From Allobosea sp. 47.2.35 (GTDB taxonomy: Bacteria; Pseudomonadota; Alphaproteobacteria; Rhizobiales; Beijerinckiaceae): a stretch of 64,000 nt of DNA. This document shows, one piece after another, positions 1-8,176 of the stretch (positions are counted from its first letter, which is position 1; every line of letters starts with the position of its first letter). The position numbers and the translations under genes are program-made. The notes beneath the pieces are model-generated. The model did not search any database, had not been told where the DNA came from, and was given only the letters and a program-made list of their open reading frames with translations. The DNA lies in contig NZ_JANLGI010000003.1 in assembly GCF_024655635.1 (NCBI RefSeq), forward strand, positions 62,001 to 126,000. The letters run 5' to 3'.

Positions 1-1432
1 GGATGTTGCCGAGAAGCGACATGAAATCATGCTGCGCCAGAGCACAGGCCTTGTCCATGAGAAGCGGCGTCGGGTGCGAGGGCTCGACCTGGCGATAGAA
101 GGCGGCGACCGCCTTCATCGCGTTCACCGCATCCGCGCGGCTGCCGATCACGATCGTGGCCGGCACCGGGCTCGGCGCGAGGCTGGAAGGCTCGGCCGCC
201 TCTGCAGCGACCTCCTCCTCCGCCCCGTCTTCGGAAGCCGCCTCGCTCGCTTCGGCGTCGCCGTCATAGCTCTCCTCGGCTTCATCCGAACTGTCGCCGT
301 AGCTCTCGTCCGAATCGCCATCGTCTTCGTATTCGCTCTCCGCCTCGTAGCCGTCAGGCGCCGGCAGCCGCTCGAGCGGCAAGCGGAACCGGCGCTGCTC
401 GCCGATCTCGATCACCGCCTTGTCGACATGCTCGGGGAACATGATCTGGATGACCTCGATCAACGATTTTCCGATCAGCTGCTGTGCCTGCCCGATCAGC
501 AGGACGGCCGGGCTCGACGGCTCGGTTTTGCGAAAGTAGCCGAGGCAGGCAGAGAGCGTATCCTTCACATGGAGGATGCTCGAAACGCTGCCGGGACTGA
601 AGCTGACGGGGTTTGCTGCCGAGCCCTGCGGACCGGTCGCCGCCGGCTCCGACCCCGCCGCCTGATGGCCCGGGACGCGCCGCGTGACCGCAGCATCGAG
701 GAAGGCGGCGATCTGGTCCAGCAGCGCCGCCAGGCGCGGAAAGCTCAGGGGATGATCGACGCCGACCTTCTCCAGCCAGCTTGCCCGCAGGCGCGCGAGC
801 GCGTCGCGCGCCGCATTCACCTGGCCGAGCACCGCGACCAGATCGTCGGCATCGACCTCCCCCAGCGCCGCCTGGATCGTGCTCGCATCGGGATGCTGCT
901 CGCCATCGACCAGCTTGGTCTCGCCACTGGCCACAAGCTGGCTGCGGAACATGAACGGGCCGATACGCCGGCTGACGAAGAGAGGCGCGTGCTGCAGTGG
1001 CAGCACTACCGTCGCCAACTCGTCGAGCCCCTGCAGGGCAACCTCGCGCATCACGAAATCGCCGTCCATCGCGCGCGGATGCGCCTCCTCCCAGTACGAG
1101 CCGAGGAGATCGGCCATGGCTGAGAGGCTGGCAGCGAAACTCGGCACGTCACGATTGAGGATCGTCAGCTTCGCCGCGAGCACGAAGAGCCTGAGGTCGC
1201 GCGAGCGCTCCAGCAGCTTGCCGAGCTCGGCGAAGGCAGCGGGAAACTCGATGCTCGTGCGGTCGAAGGCAATCTGCCGGCCGTCGTCGTCGCGGCGGAA
1301 ATACGAGGCCGGAAGCGCGACCTCGAGCCGCGCCGTGGCATTCATGAAATCGAGATCATCCTCGAGATCCGGCCCGCAGGGCTCGTCAGCCGAGATCGGC
1401 TTCGTAAGTTCGGCGAAATTCAGGCCCGCCAT
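1..1432 (-). CDS. tssA: Type VI secretion protein TssA (ImpA family), 3' end outside window
   Basis: TssA caps the growing T6SS tail and helps prime sheath polymerisation at the baseplate in the cytoplasm. The 477 residues visible carry the ImpA N-terminal region at about 12-135, opening with the typical PISADEPCGPDLEDD. Residues 287-333 hold a segment of the form YFRKTEPSSPAVLL; a second copy of the same motif (FYRQVEPSHPTPLL) lies at 445-458. Between them, residues 362-413 are a strongly acidic, low-complexity Asp/Glu/Ser stretch. The ATG at 1432 follows the OmpA-like gene by 70 bases on the same strand, so the two are probably cotranscribed. No stop codon occurs before base 1, so the gene is partial. 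The family call is secure; the exact TssA subclass is not. Confidence 0.9.
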   Translation of the reverse strand, partial: MAGLNFAELTKPISADEPCGPDLEDDLDFMNATARLEVALPASYFRRDDDGRQIAFDRTSIEFPAAFAELGKLLERSRDLRLFVLAAKLTILNRDVPSFAASLSAMADLLGSYWEEAHPRAMDGDFVMREVALQGLDELATVVLPLQHAPLFVSRRIGPFMFRSQLVASGETKLVDGEQHPDASTIQAALGEVDADDLVAVLGQVNAARDALARLRASWLEKVGVDHPLSFPRLAALLDQIAAFLDAAVTRRVPGHQAAGSEPAATGPQGSAANPVSFSPGSVSSILHVKDTLSACLGYFRKTEPSSPAVLLIGQAQQLIGKSLIEVIQIMFPEHVDKAVIEIGEQRRFRLPLERLPAPDGYEAESEYEDDGDSDESYGDSSDEAEESYDGDAEASEAASEDGAEEEVAAEAAEPSSLAPSPVPATIVIGSRADAVNAMKAVAAFYRQVEPSHPTPLLMDKACALAQHDFMSLLGNI

Positions 1433-1502
1433 CGCTTTCCCCGCTCACAGGAACAGCGCCCCGGCCACAGCCGGGGGCGCCGCAGCCGTCCCTCGTCCCG
1501 CA

Positions 1503-2060
1503 TCACTCGGTCCGCAGGCGTGTCTCCACCCGGCGGTTGTCGCCGGAGAGGGGATCGGCCGCGATCGGCTTGCTCTGCCCGTAGCCCTTGGCCACCAGGT
1601 TGGAGGCCTTGACGCCGTGCCCGCCGAGATAGCGGACCACGGCCTGCGCGCGGCGCTGCGACAGATTGAGATTGTAAGAAGCGCTGCCGGCGGCGTCGGT
1701 ATGCCCCTCGACCATGAAGGTCTGCTTGGAGAGCTGCGGGGTCTTCAGCGCCTTGGCGAACTCGTCCAGATTGAGCTTGGCCTCGGGCTCCAGCTCGTCG
1801 GAATTGTATTTGAACTTCACCACGAGGTCGAAGGCGCTCACCGGCTTGGCCGGCTCGACCACCTGCCCGGCCCGGGCGCATTCGGCCTCGGTGCCGACGC
1901 AGAGCCCCCGCGTCAGGGCGGGCTTGGGCGCGACCCCCGGCCCGAAATGCTTGACGATGTCGTCCGCCTTGTAGGTCTGCGCGCCCGCCATGTTCGCCAT
2001 GAAGAGAACCATGGCGCCGGTCAGAGCGACAAAGGCAGTGAAGCCGGGCTGCTTGCGCAT
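1503..2060 (-). CDS. OmpA-family peptidoglycan-binding envelope protein
   Basis: This 185-residue protein has a signal peptide (residues 1-27, ending AGAQ) and a C-terminal OmpA-like domain at about 75-183. The peptidoglycan-contact motif is visible as VEGHTDAAGS, followed by LSQRRAQAV and a terminal NRRVETRL. The mature protein should sit in the periplasm or outer membrane and bind peptidoglycan non-covalently. It precedes tssA on the same strand and is divergent from vgrG, so a role in anchoring or stabilising the T6SS envelope complex is a reasonable inference. It has no lipobox, so it is not an obvious TssJ or Pal-type lipoprotein. The function is inferred from the domain only. Confidence 0.8.
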   Translation of the reverse strand: MRKQPGFTAFVALTGAMVLFMANMAGAQTYKADDIVKHFGPGVAPKPALTRGLCVGTEAECARAGQVVEPAKPVSAFDLVVKFKYNSDELEPEAKLNLDEFAKALKTPQLSKQTFMVEGHTDAAGSASYNLNLSQRRAQAVVRYLGGHGVKASNLVAKGYGQSKPIAADPLSGDNRRVETRLRTE

Positions 2061-2178
2061 GGGAACACTCCCGCTGAGTTTCGCCGTCTGGCAGTTGATG
2101 ACTTAGGGATCGAAGGATGAACCTAGAAATCACCTACGTCAAGATAAAAATAGAGGCACGAATCGAAAGGTTCAATTG
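2061..2178. promoter_or_regulatory. Divergent intergenic region between the OmpA-like gene and vgrG
   Basis: These 118 bases separate two divergently read T6SS genes and must hold promoters for both directions. The half next to vgrG is clearly richer in A and T than the surrounding genes. A GAAAGG sequence at about 2165-2170 is a plausible ribosome binding site for the ATG at 2179. I see no convincing sigma-54 site or clear -35/-10 pair. Confidence 0.45.
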
Positions 2179-4038
2179 ATGCCATCCGCCCTTGGACAAG
2201 AACAGAGAACCGCGTCCTTCTCAACTCCGGCGGGGAAAGACGAATTTACACTTATTAAATTCGAAGCCAGCGAAGCTTTGAGCGAACTATTTACCTTTAA
2301 TATTGAGGCGACCAGCAAGACTGAGAACGCCGATCTGCAAAGCATCATGAGCGAGAAATGCTCGATCAAGTTCACGCTCAAGAACAAGAGCGAGCGCGTG
2401 CTGAACGGAACGCTGGTCGATGCGCAATGGCTCGGCCAGCAGGACGACCTCTATATCTACCGCTTCACGCTCCGGCCCTGGCTCTGGCTGCTCTCGCAGC
2501 GGGCGGATTGCCGGATCTTCAAGAACAAGACCGCGCTCGACATCATCAAGGAGATATTCAAGAAGGAGGGGTCGGCGAGCTTCGACGACCGCACCAGCGA
2601 GACGCTCCAGCCGATCGACTACTGCGTGCAGTATCGCGAGACCGATCTCGACTTCGTGCTACGCCTGATGGAGCAGTACGGCATCTACTACTATTTCAAG
2701 CACAGCGACGGCGACCACAAGCTCGTGCTCTGCGATTCCCGCTCCGCCCATGACCAGGTGACGGCGGCGGCCGAGCCGAGCTTCCAGGGCGATGCCTCGG
2801 CCTATGCCTTCGTCCCGCAGGGCAATCGCTTCCCGCGCAGCATGGTCGAGCACCTCACGCACTGGTCGACGATCCGCCGCCTGCGCACCGGCAAGTTCGA
2901 GCTCAAGGACTATGATTTCGAGAAATCGGAATCCGATCTCACGGCCCGCGCCGAGGAAGGCTTCCCGAAGGCCAAGTCCTACGAGGCCTATGACTATCCG
3001 GCCGCCTACACCAAACGCGACCAGGGCGAGCATTTCGCCCGCGTGATGGCCCAGGCCGAGCAGGCGCAGGACGACCGCCGCTATGCCGGCGGCGATGCCG
3101 CGAGCCTCTATCCCGGCGCGCTGATGAAGCTCTGCGAGCACCCGACCGGCGCCGAGAACAGCGAATATATCGTCGTGCGCGCCACCCATGCCTTCGGCAT
3201 CCAGAGCTATCGCTCCTCGGGACGCCGGGACGAGGCCCTCTATCACGGCTCCTACGAGCTCCAGAAAAGCGACAAGCGCTTCCGCGCGCCGATCGTGACG
3301 CCGCGCCCGACCGTCTACGGGCCGCACACCGCCAAGGTGGTCGGCGAGAAGAACCAGGGCGAGGAAGGCGACATCGACGTCGACGAATACGGCCGCATCT
3401 GGCTGCGCTTTCATTGGGATCGCGAGGACGGCTCGACCTCCTGCCGCACCCGCGTCGCGCAGATGTGGGCCGGCAAGGGCTGGGGCGGTCAGGTGATCCC
3501 GCGCATCGGCCAGGAGGTGATCGTCGAATACATCGAGGGCAATCCCGACCTGCCGCTCGTCGTGGGTGCCGTCGTCAACGACCAGCACAAGCCGCCCTAT
3601 GAACTGCCGGCGAACAAGACCCAGTCCGGCCTCAAGTCGGAATCGACCGATGGAGCGGGTTTCTCCGACACCTACAACGAGATCAAGTTCGAGGATCGCA
3701 AGGACCAGGAGGTCCTGGAAATCCGGACCGAGAAGGACCACAAGATCACGGTCAACAACATCGAGACCCGCGATATCGGCGAACGTTACCAGGATGGAGG
3801 CTATTCGCGCGAGACGACGCTCATCAAGGGCAACGACAAGCTCGACATCCAGAACGGCAAGCTCGACGTCGAGGCGCTCACGGAAATCAACCTCAAGGTC
3901 GGCGAGAGCACGATCAAGATGACGCCCGGCAGCATCGAGATCAAATCGCCGAAGATCACGATCCATAGCCAGGCGCTGACGGAGGTGAAAAGCGATGGCA
4001 TCCTCACCGTCAAGGCGTCGATGGTGAACATCAACTGA
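2179..4038 (+). CDS. vgrG: Type VI secretion spike protein VgrG (TssI)
   Basis: VgrG trimers form the spike on the Hcp tube and carry effectors out of the cell. The 619-residue protein has the gp27-like N-terminal part (about 10-380, with the typical YCVQYRETDLDFVLRLMEQ region) and the gp5-like OB fold (about 385-470, with DEYGRIWLRFHW and TRVAQMWAGKGWG). A beta-helical tail of repeats ends at NIN. No extra effector domain follows the spike, so cargo is probably bound through PAAR or adaptors. A TTG lies one codon before the ATG; I chose the ATG at 2179 because it has GAAAGG at good spacing. The first 55 or so codons use A/T-ending codons unusual for this region. The gene heads the plus-strand cluster leading to tagH. 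Confidence 0.95.
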   Translation: MPSALGQEQRTASFSTPAGKDEFTLIKFEASEALSELFTFNIEATSKTENADLQSIMSEKCSIKFTLKNKSERVLNGTLVDAQWLGQQDDLYIYRFTLRPWLWLLSQRADCRIFKNKTALDIIKEIFKKEGSASFDDRTSETLQPIDYCVQYRETDLDFVLRLMEQYGIYYYFKHSDGDHKLVLCDSRSAHDQVTAAAEPSFQGDASAYAFVPQGNRFPRSMVEHLTHWSTIRRLRTGKFELKDYDFEKSESDLTARAEEGFPKAKSYEAYDYPAAYTKRDQGEHFARVMAQAEQAQDDRRYAGGDAASLYPGALMKLCEHPTGAENSEYIVVRATHAFGIQSYRSSGRRDEALYHGSYELQKSDKRFRAPIVTPRPTVYGPHTAKVVGEKNQGEEGDIDVDEYGRIWLRFHWDREDGSTSCRTRVAQMWAGKGWGGQVIPRIGQEVIVEYIEGNPDLPLVVGAVVNDQHKPPYELPANKTQSGLKSESTDGAGFSDTYNEIKFEDRKDQEVLEIRTEKDHKITVNNIETRDIGERYQDGGYSRETTLIKGNDKLDIQNGKLDVEALTEINLKVGESTIKMTPGSIEIKSPKITIHSQALTEVKSDGILTVKASMVNIN

Positions 4039-4076
4039 CGGCGCATATCGATAACGACCGAACGGCCGGAGCCTCC

Positions 4077-4625
4077 ATGTCACGCCTGCGCTTCAGCACC
4101 GCCCGCGAAGTGTTCGAGACCTATCCCGCGGCCCGTCAGGCCGTGACGATGGCGCCGACCAACGAGCCGCCGCTGGCTTTCCTCGGCCGGTTGGTCAGGG
4201 GTCCTGCACCGACGGAAGCCGCAAGCTTCTGCGCCTTCCTCCTGCCGCGGCGCGAGACCGTGTGGTGGGCGCTCCAGGCGGTGCGCTCGATGCAGCCGCC
4301 CGGCACGCAGGACCCGGGCCTCGCCGCAGCCGAAGCCTGGGTGCGCGAGCCCGGCGACAAGACCCGTTTCGAGGCGCTGCGGCAGGCGCAGACCGGCGAC
4401 AGCGCGCGGCCCGGCACCTTCGTCGCCTGGGCCGCAGGCTATTCCGGCGGCAGCATGTCGGAGAGCCATCCCATCCCGACGCCGTCCGACCTCACCGCGA
4501 AAATGGCCCGGATCGCAGTGCTCAATGCGATCAACTCTCTCCCCGCACGCGAGCGTGAAGGCGCATTGCGTGCTTGCGTCGAAGCATGCATTCGTTTGGC
4601 TGAAGACGATGCCGGCAAGCGCTGA
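4077..4625 (+). CDS. Small T6SS-associated conserved protein (DUF6931-like)
   Basis: This 182-residue soluble protein has no signal peptide or membrane segment. It opens with a segment rich in helix formers (FSTAREVFETYPAARQ), has Trp-rich helices around 60-70 (ETVWWALQAVR) and ends with a charged helix (REREGALRACVEACIRLAED). I recall similar proteins next to T6SS genes in alphaproteobacteria under the name DUF6931, but that is from memory. It begins 38 bases after vgrG behind a GGAG ribosome site and lies upstream of tagH. Position suggests a chaperone, adaptor or regulatory role in VgrG loading or T6SS control; nothing in the sequence shows an enzyme activity. Confidence 0.6.
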   Translation: MSRLRFSTAREVFETYPAARQAVTMAPTNEPPLAFLGRLVRGPAPTEAASFCAFLLPRRETVWWALQAVRSMQPPGTQDPGLAAAEAWVREPGDKTRFEALRQAQTGDSARPGTFVAWAAGYSGGSMSESHPIPTPSDLTAKMARIAVLNAINSLPAREREGALRACVEACIRLAEDDAGKR

Positions 4626-4632
4626 TACGCCA

Positions 4633-4682
4633 GAGCATTTTCAAGCGAAGTGGACACCGGTTCGCGTGAAGAAAATGCGACA
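4633..4682. repeat. REP-like palindromic intergenic element
   Basis: The gap between the small gene and tagH holds an imperfect palindrome whose arms are GCATTTTC at 4635-4642 and GAAAATGC at 4671-4678, around a core with GAAGTGG and CCGGTTCG. Elements of this form are common in intergenic gaps of Rhizobiales genomes. It could fold into an RNA hairpin and so affect read-through from vgrG into tagH. It is the only copy I noticed in the window. Confidence 0.6.
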
Positions 4683-4708
4683 AGCCAATGACCTAAGGCC
4701 GTAACGGG

Positions 4709-6103
4709 ATGTCCGCGATGGCGCTGACACTGACGATCGAGAACCAGACCTCGCTGCCCGATGGCGGCCCGCTCAGCGTGACCACCAGCGGCGGACGCGG
4801 CCTCGATATCGGCCGCGACCAGCATCTCGACTGGGCCTTGCCTGACCCGTCGCGCGCCGTCTCCGGCCGTCATTGCGAGATTCGCTTTCGCGACGGCGGC
4901 TGGTGGCTGCGCGACATCTCGACCAACGGGACCTTCGTCAATGGCGGCGAGCATCGCGTGCAGTCGCCCTACCGGCTCCAGAATGGCGATCGGCTGGAGA
5001 TCGGCCACTACATCATCGCCGTCGCCATCGAAGGCGAGGCCGGGCAAGCCGCCGACGTCGCCCCTGCCCCGCCGCCCTATGCCGCCCAGCCGGAATCGTT
5101 GTGGGCACCGAGCGAGGAGGCCGCCCCGCCGATCCCGCGCCGCGACCTGATGCCCCCAAACCATGCCAGGCCGGTCCATGCCGGCTTCATCGACTGGGCG
5201 GCCGATATCCCGGCTCCGAGCGCCGAGCCAGCACCGCCGCCGCCGGCACGGGACTGGTCTGCGCCAGCGGCGCGGACCGACGAATTCGCCTGGGCACCGC
5301 TCCAGCCGCAGCCCCTTCCCCCGGAGGAGCCTGCTGCGCCGATCCCGACGCCGCGCCGCCCGCCTGCGGGCAGCCCGGCCAGCGCCAGCCCGTGGGACGA
5401 GCCGACCGAGGATACCGTTCCATCCGAGCCGGCTGCCGAACCGCCTCCTGCTCCGGCTGCCTTCGCGCCGCCGCCCTTCCCGGCAGAGCCGGCCGCTCGA
5501 CAGCCCGGCGCGCCCGCGCCGATCTCGATGGGCGAGTTCATGCAGCGCTTCGCCAAGGGCGCCGGCGTCTCACCGCAAGCGCTCGCGACGCAGGACCCCG
5601 GCGCCTTCGCCGAGCAGCTCGGCGGCCTGATGCGCCTGATCGCCGAGGAGCTTAAAGGCCTGCTCGCCGCCCGCGCTGAAACCAAGCGCATCGCCCGCAG
5701 CACCAGCCAGACGATGATCCAGGCGCAGGACAACAACCCGTTGAAATTCTCGCCGACGGTCGACGACGCACTGCAACTGATCTTCGGCCAGCCGCGCAGC
5801 GGCTATCTCGATGCCAAGCGCGCTTTCGACGAGAGCTTCCGCGATCTCAAGGCCCACCAGATCAAGACCTATTCGGCCATGCAGCACGCGCTGAAGATGC
5901 TGGTCGAGGATCTCGATCCGCAGGCGATCAACGAGGCGACGGCACAGGATGGCGGCATCAGTGGGCTGATCGGCTCGCGCAAGGCCAAGATGTGGGAGGC
6001 CTATGTCGCCCGCTGGGACGCCAAGACCGCCCCTTACGAAAACGGCCTCGTCGACGCCTTCATGATCTATTTCGCCGAGTGCTACGACCGCGGCGGGAGA
6101 TGA
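4709..6103 (+). CDS. tagH: T6SS FHA-domain regulator TagH (Fha)
   Basis: TagH reads threonine phosphorylation by PpkA and switches on T6SS assembly at the membrane complex. The 464-residue protein has an FHA domain at about 18-105, with the core motifs GRDQHLDWALPDP, SGRHCEI and STNGTFVNG intact. A long Pro/Ala-rich linker covers about 115-270. The conserved TagH C-terminal domain occupies about 275-462 (MGEFMQRFAKGAGVSP, then FSPTVDDALQLIFG). The kinase and phosphatase partners are encoded about 10 kb downstream. The start at 4709 was kept because it is the first ATG; 4718 is an equally possible start with no effect on the domains. Confidence 0.93.
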   Translation: MSAMALTLTIENQTSLPDGGPLSVTTSGGRGLDIGRDQHLDWALPDPSRAVSGRHCEIRFRDGGWWLRDISTNGTFVNGGEHRVQSPYRLQNGDRLEIGHYIIAVAIEGEAGQAADVAPAPPPYAAQPESLWAPSEEAAPPIPRRDLMPPNHARPVHAGFIDWAADIPAPSAEPAPPPPARDWSAPAARTDEFAWAPLQPQPLPPEEPAAPIPTPRRPPAGSPASASPWDEPTEDTVPSEPAAEPPPAPAAFAPPPFPAEPAARQPGAPAPISMGEFMQRFAKGAGVSPQALATQDPGAFAEQLGGLMRLIAEELKGLLAARAETKRIARSTSQTMIQAQDNNPLKFSPTVDDALQLIFGQPRSGYLDAKRAFDESFRDLKAHQIKTYSAMQHALKMLVEDLDPQAINEATAQDGGISGLIGSRKAKMWEAYVARWDAKTAPYENGLVDAFMIYFAECYDRGGR

Positions 6104-6113
6104 CGGGCCTCAC

Positions 6114-6206
6114 CGTCATGCTCGCCCTTGTGGCGAGCATCCACGTCTTGAACACGACCTTCGATCACTGAAGACGTGGATGGTCGGGACAAGCCCGACC
6201 ATGACG
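6114..6206. repeat. Composite palindromic repeat with CGTCATG/CATGACG ends
   Basis: This 93-base element lies between convergent tagH and the RidA-type gene. It is bounded by inverted CGTCATG and CATGACG. Inside are three nested hairpins: a TGCTCGCC/GGCGAGCA arm pair, a CCACGTCTT/AAGACGTGG pair, and ATGGTCGGG/CCCGACCAT. The last hairpin recurs almost unchanged at 49158-49180, within a second element of nearly the same size and the same ends. It resembles a REP/BIME-type dispersed element and could serve as a bidirectional terminator here. Confidence 0.7.
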
Positions 6207-6227
6207 TTATCCGGCAACGCGCGAGGA

Positions 6228-6581
6228 CTATCCCTTCGCCGCCACCGCCGTGATCTCGATGGCATAGCCGGGCGAGGCCAGCTTCGCCTCGACGGTCGCG
6301 CGGGCCGGGGAATGGCCCTTCGCCACCCATTTGTCCCAGACCGCGTTCATCTCGCCGATCCTGCTGATATCGGTGAGGAAAATCTGGACGCTGAGGATGC
6401 GTTCCTTGCGGCTGCCGGCCTGCGCCAGCGTGTCTTCCAGCAGCGCGAGCACCTCCTCGGTCTGCTCGGTCAGCGAAGCGCCCTCGGTCTTCTCCGCGAC
6501 ATGGCCGGCGAGGAAGATGATGCCGTTGAAAATGGCGGCGTCGCAGTAGCGGGCAGCCAGTCCGATGCGTTCGATGGTCAT
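6228..6581 (-). CDS. RidA/YjgF-family protein
   Basis: RidA proteins hydrolyse reactive enamine or imine intermediates released by PLP enzymes; several paralogs serve specific pathways instead. The 117-residue protein shows the family layout: IFLAGHVAE near the N terminus, TEQTEEVLALLEDTLAQAGS in the middle, and the signature region SPARATVEAKLASPGYAIEI at the end. The strongly conserved Arg of the family is present in PARATV. I set the start at the ATG at 6581; an earlier in-frame start adds 21 unconserved residues. It is the last gene of the minus-strand trio with PAAR and the unknown gene. Any link to secretion is only positional. Confidence 0.88.
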   Translation of the reverse strand: MTIERIGLAARYCDAAIFNGIIFLAGHVAEKTEGASLTEQTEEVLALLEDTLAQAGSRKERILSVQIFLTDISRIGEMNAVWDKWVAKGHSPARATVEAKLASPGYAIEITAVAAKG

Positions 6582-6640
6582 GGGCTTTGCGTCCTGTCGC
6601 GGAAGAGGGAAAGCCCGCTTCGCCCGCCAGCCTCGCCCGG

Positions 6641-7423
6641 TCAAGCCGGCGGCAGCGTCAGAATCTCGCGGATCGCCTGCAATTTGAGCTGGCGCGGCGT
6701 CTCGTCCATCGCGACCTTGTAATAGCCAAGAATGCTGAGCTGCTCGTAGGTCGCCCAGATCGAGTCGTCCTCGAAGGCGGCCATCCGCTCCTCGAAATTC
6801 AGGATCATGCCGTATTCCATGCCGACGCCACGCTTGAGCGGCGGCGGGGTCGGCTTGCTGCGCTTCTGCGCCTCGGCCGCCGCGAAGGCGGCAATCGCGC
6901 CGGGTATCCAGACCTGCTCATAGGCCGCGACGATATCGGACGGGGCATCGCCCTTGCCGGTCAGGACCCTCCGGCAGGCATCGGCGAAGGCCTCGGTCAG
7001 GCCGTTCGCCTCGGCCGCGGAATCGGCCTTGTTGTAGTCGGCCCGCAGCGGCTCGACATAGGCGAAGAGGTTTTCGAGCTGCCGCGCCGCCGGCCCGGCC
7101 AGGAACAGCCAGGGAAAGGCACCGTCGATCGATATCTGACCGGGCAGGAGATGCGCCGCCTGCTCGCCATCGTCGGCCCGGAAGAACTGGCGCACCGCCG
7201 CCGTGCAGCTCACGTTCGGCACCGGCAGGATCGGCCGCTTGCGCCGGGCCGGATCGCGGATCAGCGCCATGAAGCAGAGGGCCTCGGCGACGCGCCCGTT
7301 GCGGGCGAGCCCATGGTTCTTCGCCCGGCGCTGGTCCGAGGACAGGCGCTGGACCGTCTTGAGGCGGAAGCGCTCCAGCTTCGCCTCCGCCCGATCCGGG
7401 ACCGTCCGCCTGCTTTTCGCCAT
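6641..7423 (-). CDS. Unknown protein encoded directly after PAAR; candidate T6SS cargo or partner
   Basis: I do not recognise this 260-residue protein. It has a basic N terminus (about 1-45, many Arg and Lys), no signal peptide, and one moderately hydrophobic stretch near 102-110 (FPWLFLAGP). The remainder is predicted mainly helical, with a Pro/Lys patch (KRSKPTPPPLKRG) near 190-202 and a C-terminal conserved-looking segment (FEERMAAFEDDSIWATYEQLSILGYYKVAMD). It starts 67 bases after the PAAR stop on the same strand and is followed by the RidA-type gene. Genes directly after PAAR often encode effectors, adaptors or immunity proteins, so this is a candidate, but no toxin motif is visible. A housekeeping role is not excluded. 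Confidence 0.6.
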   Translation of the reverse strand: MAKSRRTVPDRAEAKLERFRLKTVQRLSSDQRRAKNHGLARNGRVAEALCFMALIRDPARRKRPILPVPNVSCTAAVRQFFRADDGEQAAHLLPGQISIDGAFPWLFLAGPAARQLENLFAYVEPLRADYNKADSAAEANGLTEAFADACRRVLTGKGDAPSDIVAAYEQVWIPGAIAAFAAAEAQKRSKPTPPPLKRGVGMEYGMILNFEERMAAFEDDSIWATYEQLSILGYYKVAMDETPRQLKLQAIREILTLPPA

Positions 7424-7490
7424 CGCACCTCGCAGCGAGAAAACGATTCCGCCTCAACGACTTCCGCCGCCGTCTTGAATCAATCCGTGA

Positions 7491-8000
7491 TCATCCGCCG
7501 ATGATCACGGTCGGCAGGCCCATCGCGATCTTGTTGGGCGGACCGAGCGCCTCCAGGACCGTGTCGCCCATCCGGCAGGCCGGCAGGTTGTTGATCAGCA
7601 CGGTCTGCGAGCCGTCGATGACGACCCCGGGCCCATGCGTCGGCAGCGGCAACGGGCCGAGCGGTGTCAGGCAGATATGGATATCGGCGCCGCCTGCCGC
7701 GCCTGTGATCATCGAGCCCATGCTGGCGGCGGCCGTGTTCTTGGCGGTTTCCTCGGCGGCGATGGCGGCTGGCGCTCCCGGCGTGCCGGCTGCGGCGACG
7801 GTGGCCGCCTGAGCCACCTGCAGAGCCGCATCGGAGACCGCCTTGGCGGCCTGTATTGCAGCCGCTGCGGCGGCCGGCACGCCGCGCCAGGCCAGCATCC
7901 CGCCGATGATCACGTTCATGCTGCCAGGTCCCGGTTGCAGGACTGGCGGCAGCGGGTGCAGCACCGGGTCCATGATACGGGCGGCCGGTCCCTTGGGCAT
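7491..8000 (-). CDS. PAAR-domain spike-tip protein
   Basis: PAAR proteins cap the VgrG spike and sharpen it, often carrying effectors. The 169-residue protein begins with the PAAR-like turn (AARIMDPVLHPLPPVLQPGPGSMNVIIGG), has a long Ala-rich helical insertion at about 40-100, and closes with the second half of the fold (DIHICLTPLGPLPLPTHGPGVVIDGSQTVLINNLPACRMGD, then a Gly-rich end). His and Cys residues suited to metal binding are present (HICL, THG, PACR). The Ala-rich insertion, rich in small residues, resembles the transmembrane-type hairpins seen in some PAAR effectors. The gene is read opposite to the flanking tagH and tssK and probably heads its own operon. Confidence 0.85.
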   Translation of the reverse strand: MPKGPAARIMDPVLHPLPPVLQPGPGSMNVIIGGMLAWRGVPAAAAAAIQAAKAVSDAALQVAQAATVAAAGTPGAPAAIAAEETAKNTAAASMGSMITGAAGGADIHICLTPLGPLPLPTHGPGVVIDGSQTVLINNLPACRMGDTVLEALGPPNKIAMGLPTVIIGG

Positions 8001-8176
8001 GCGAGCCTCCTGCTGGAACGGATTCGTCGCTACGAGGACTGCCGCGAAAATCGCTCGCCCGCATCCTTCAAGTCAATGATGGCGGTGCCTGACCGCCGCG
8101 CTAGCATTCGTTTGGTGACGCTTGGGTAGGACCCGTATAAGCTCGCCCAGCCTGCCGTCGAGTGAGCGAGACCGGA

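Noticed and set aside
29-1123. A 364-codon plus-strand frame at the left edge
   Set aside because: It is antisense to tssA, which has recognisable motifs over its whole length.
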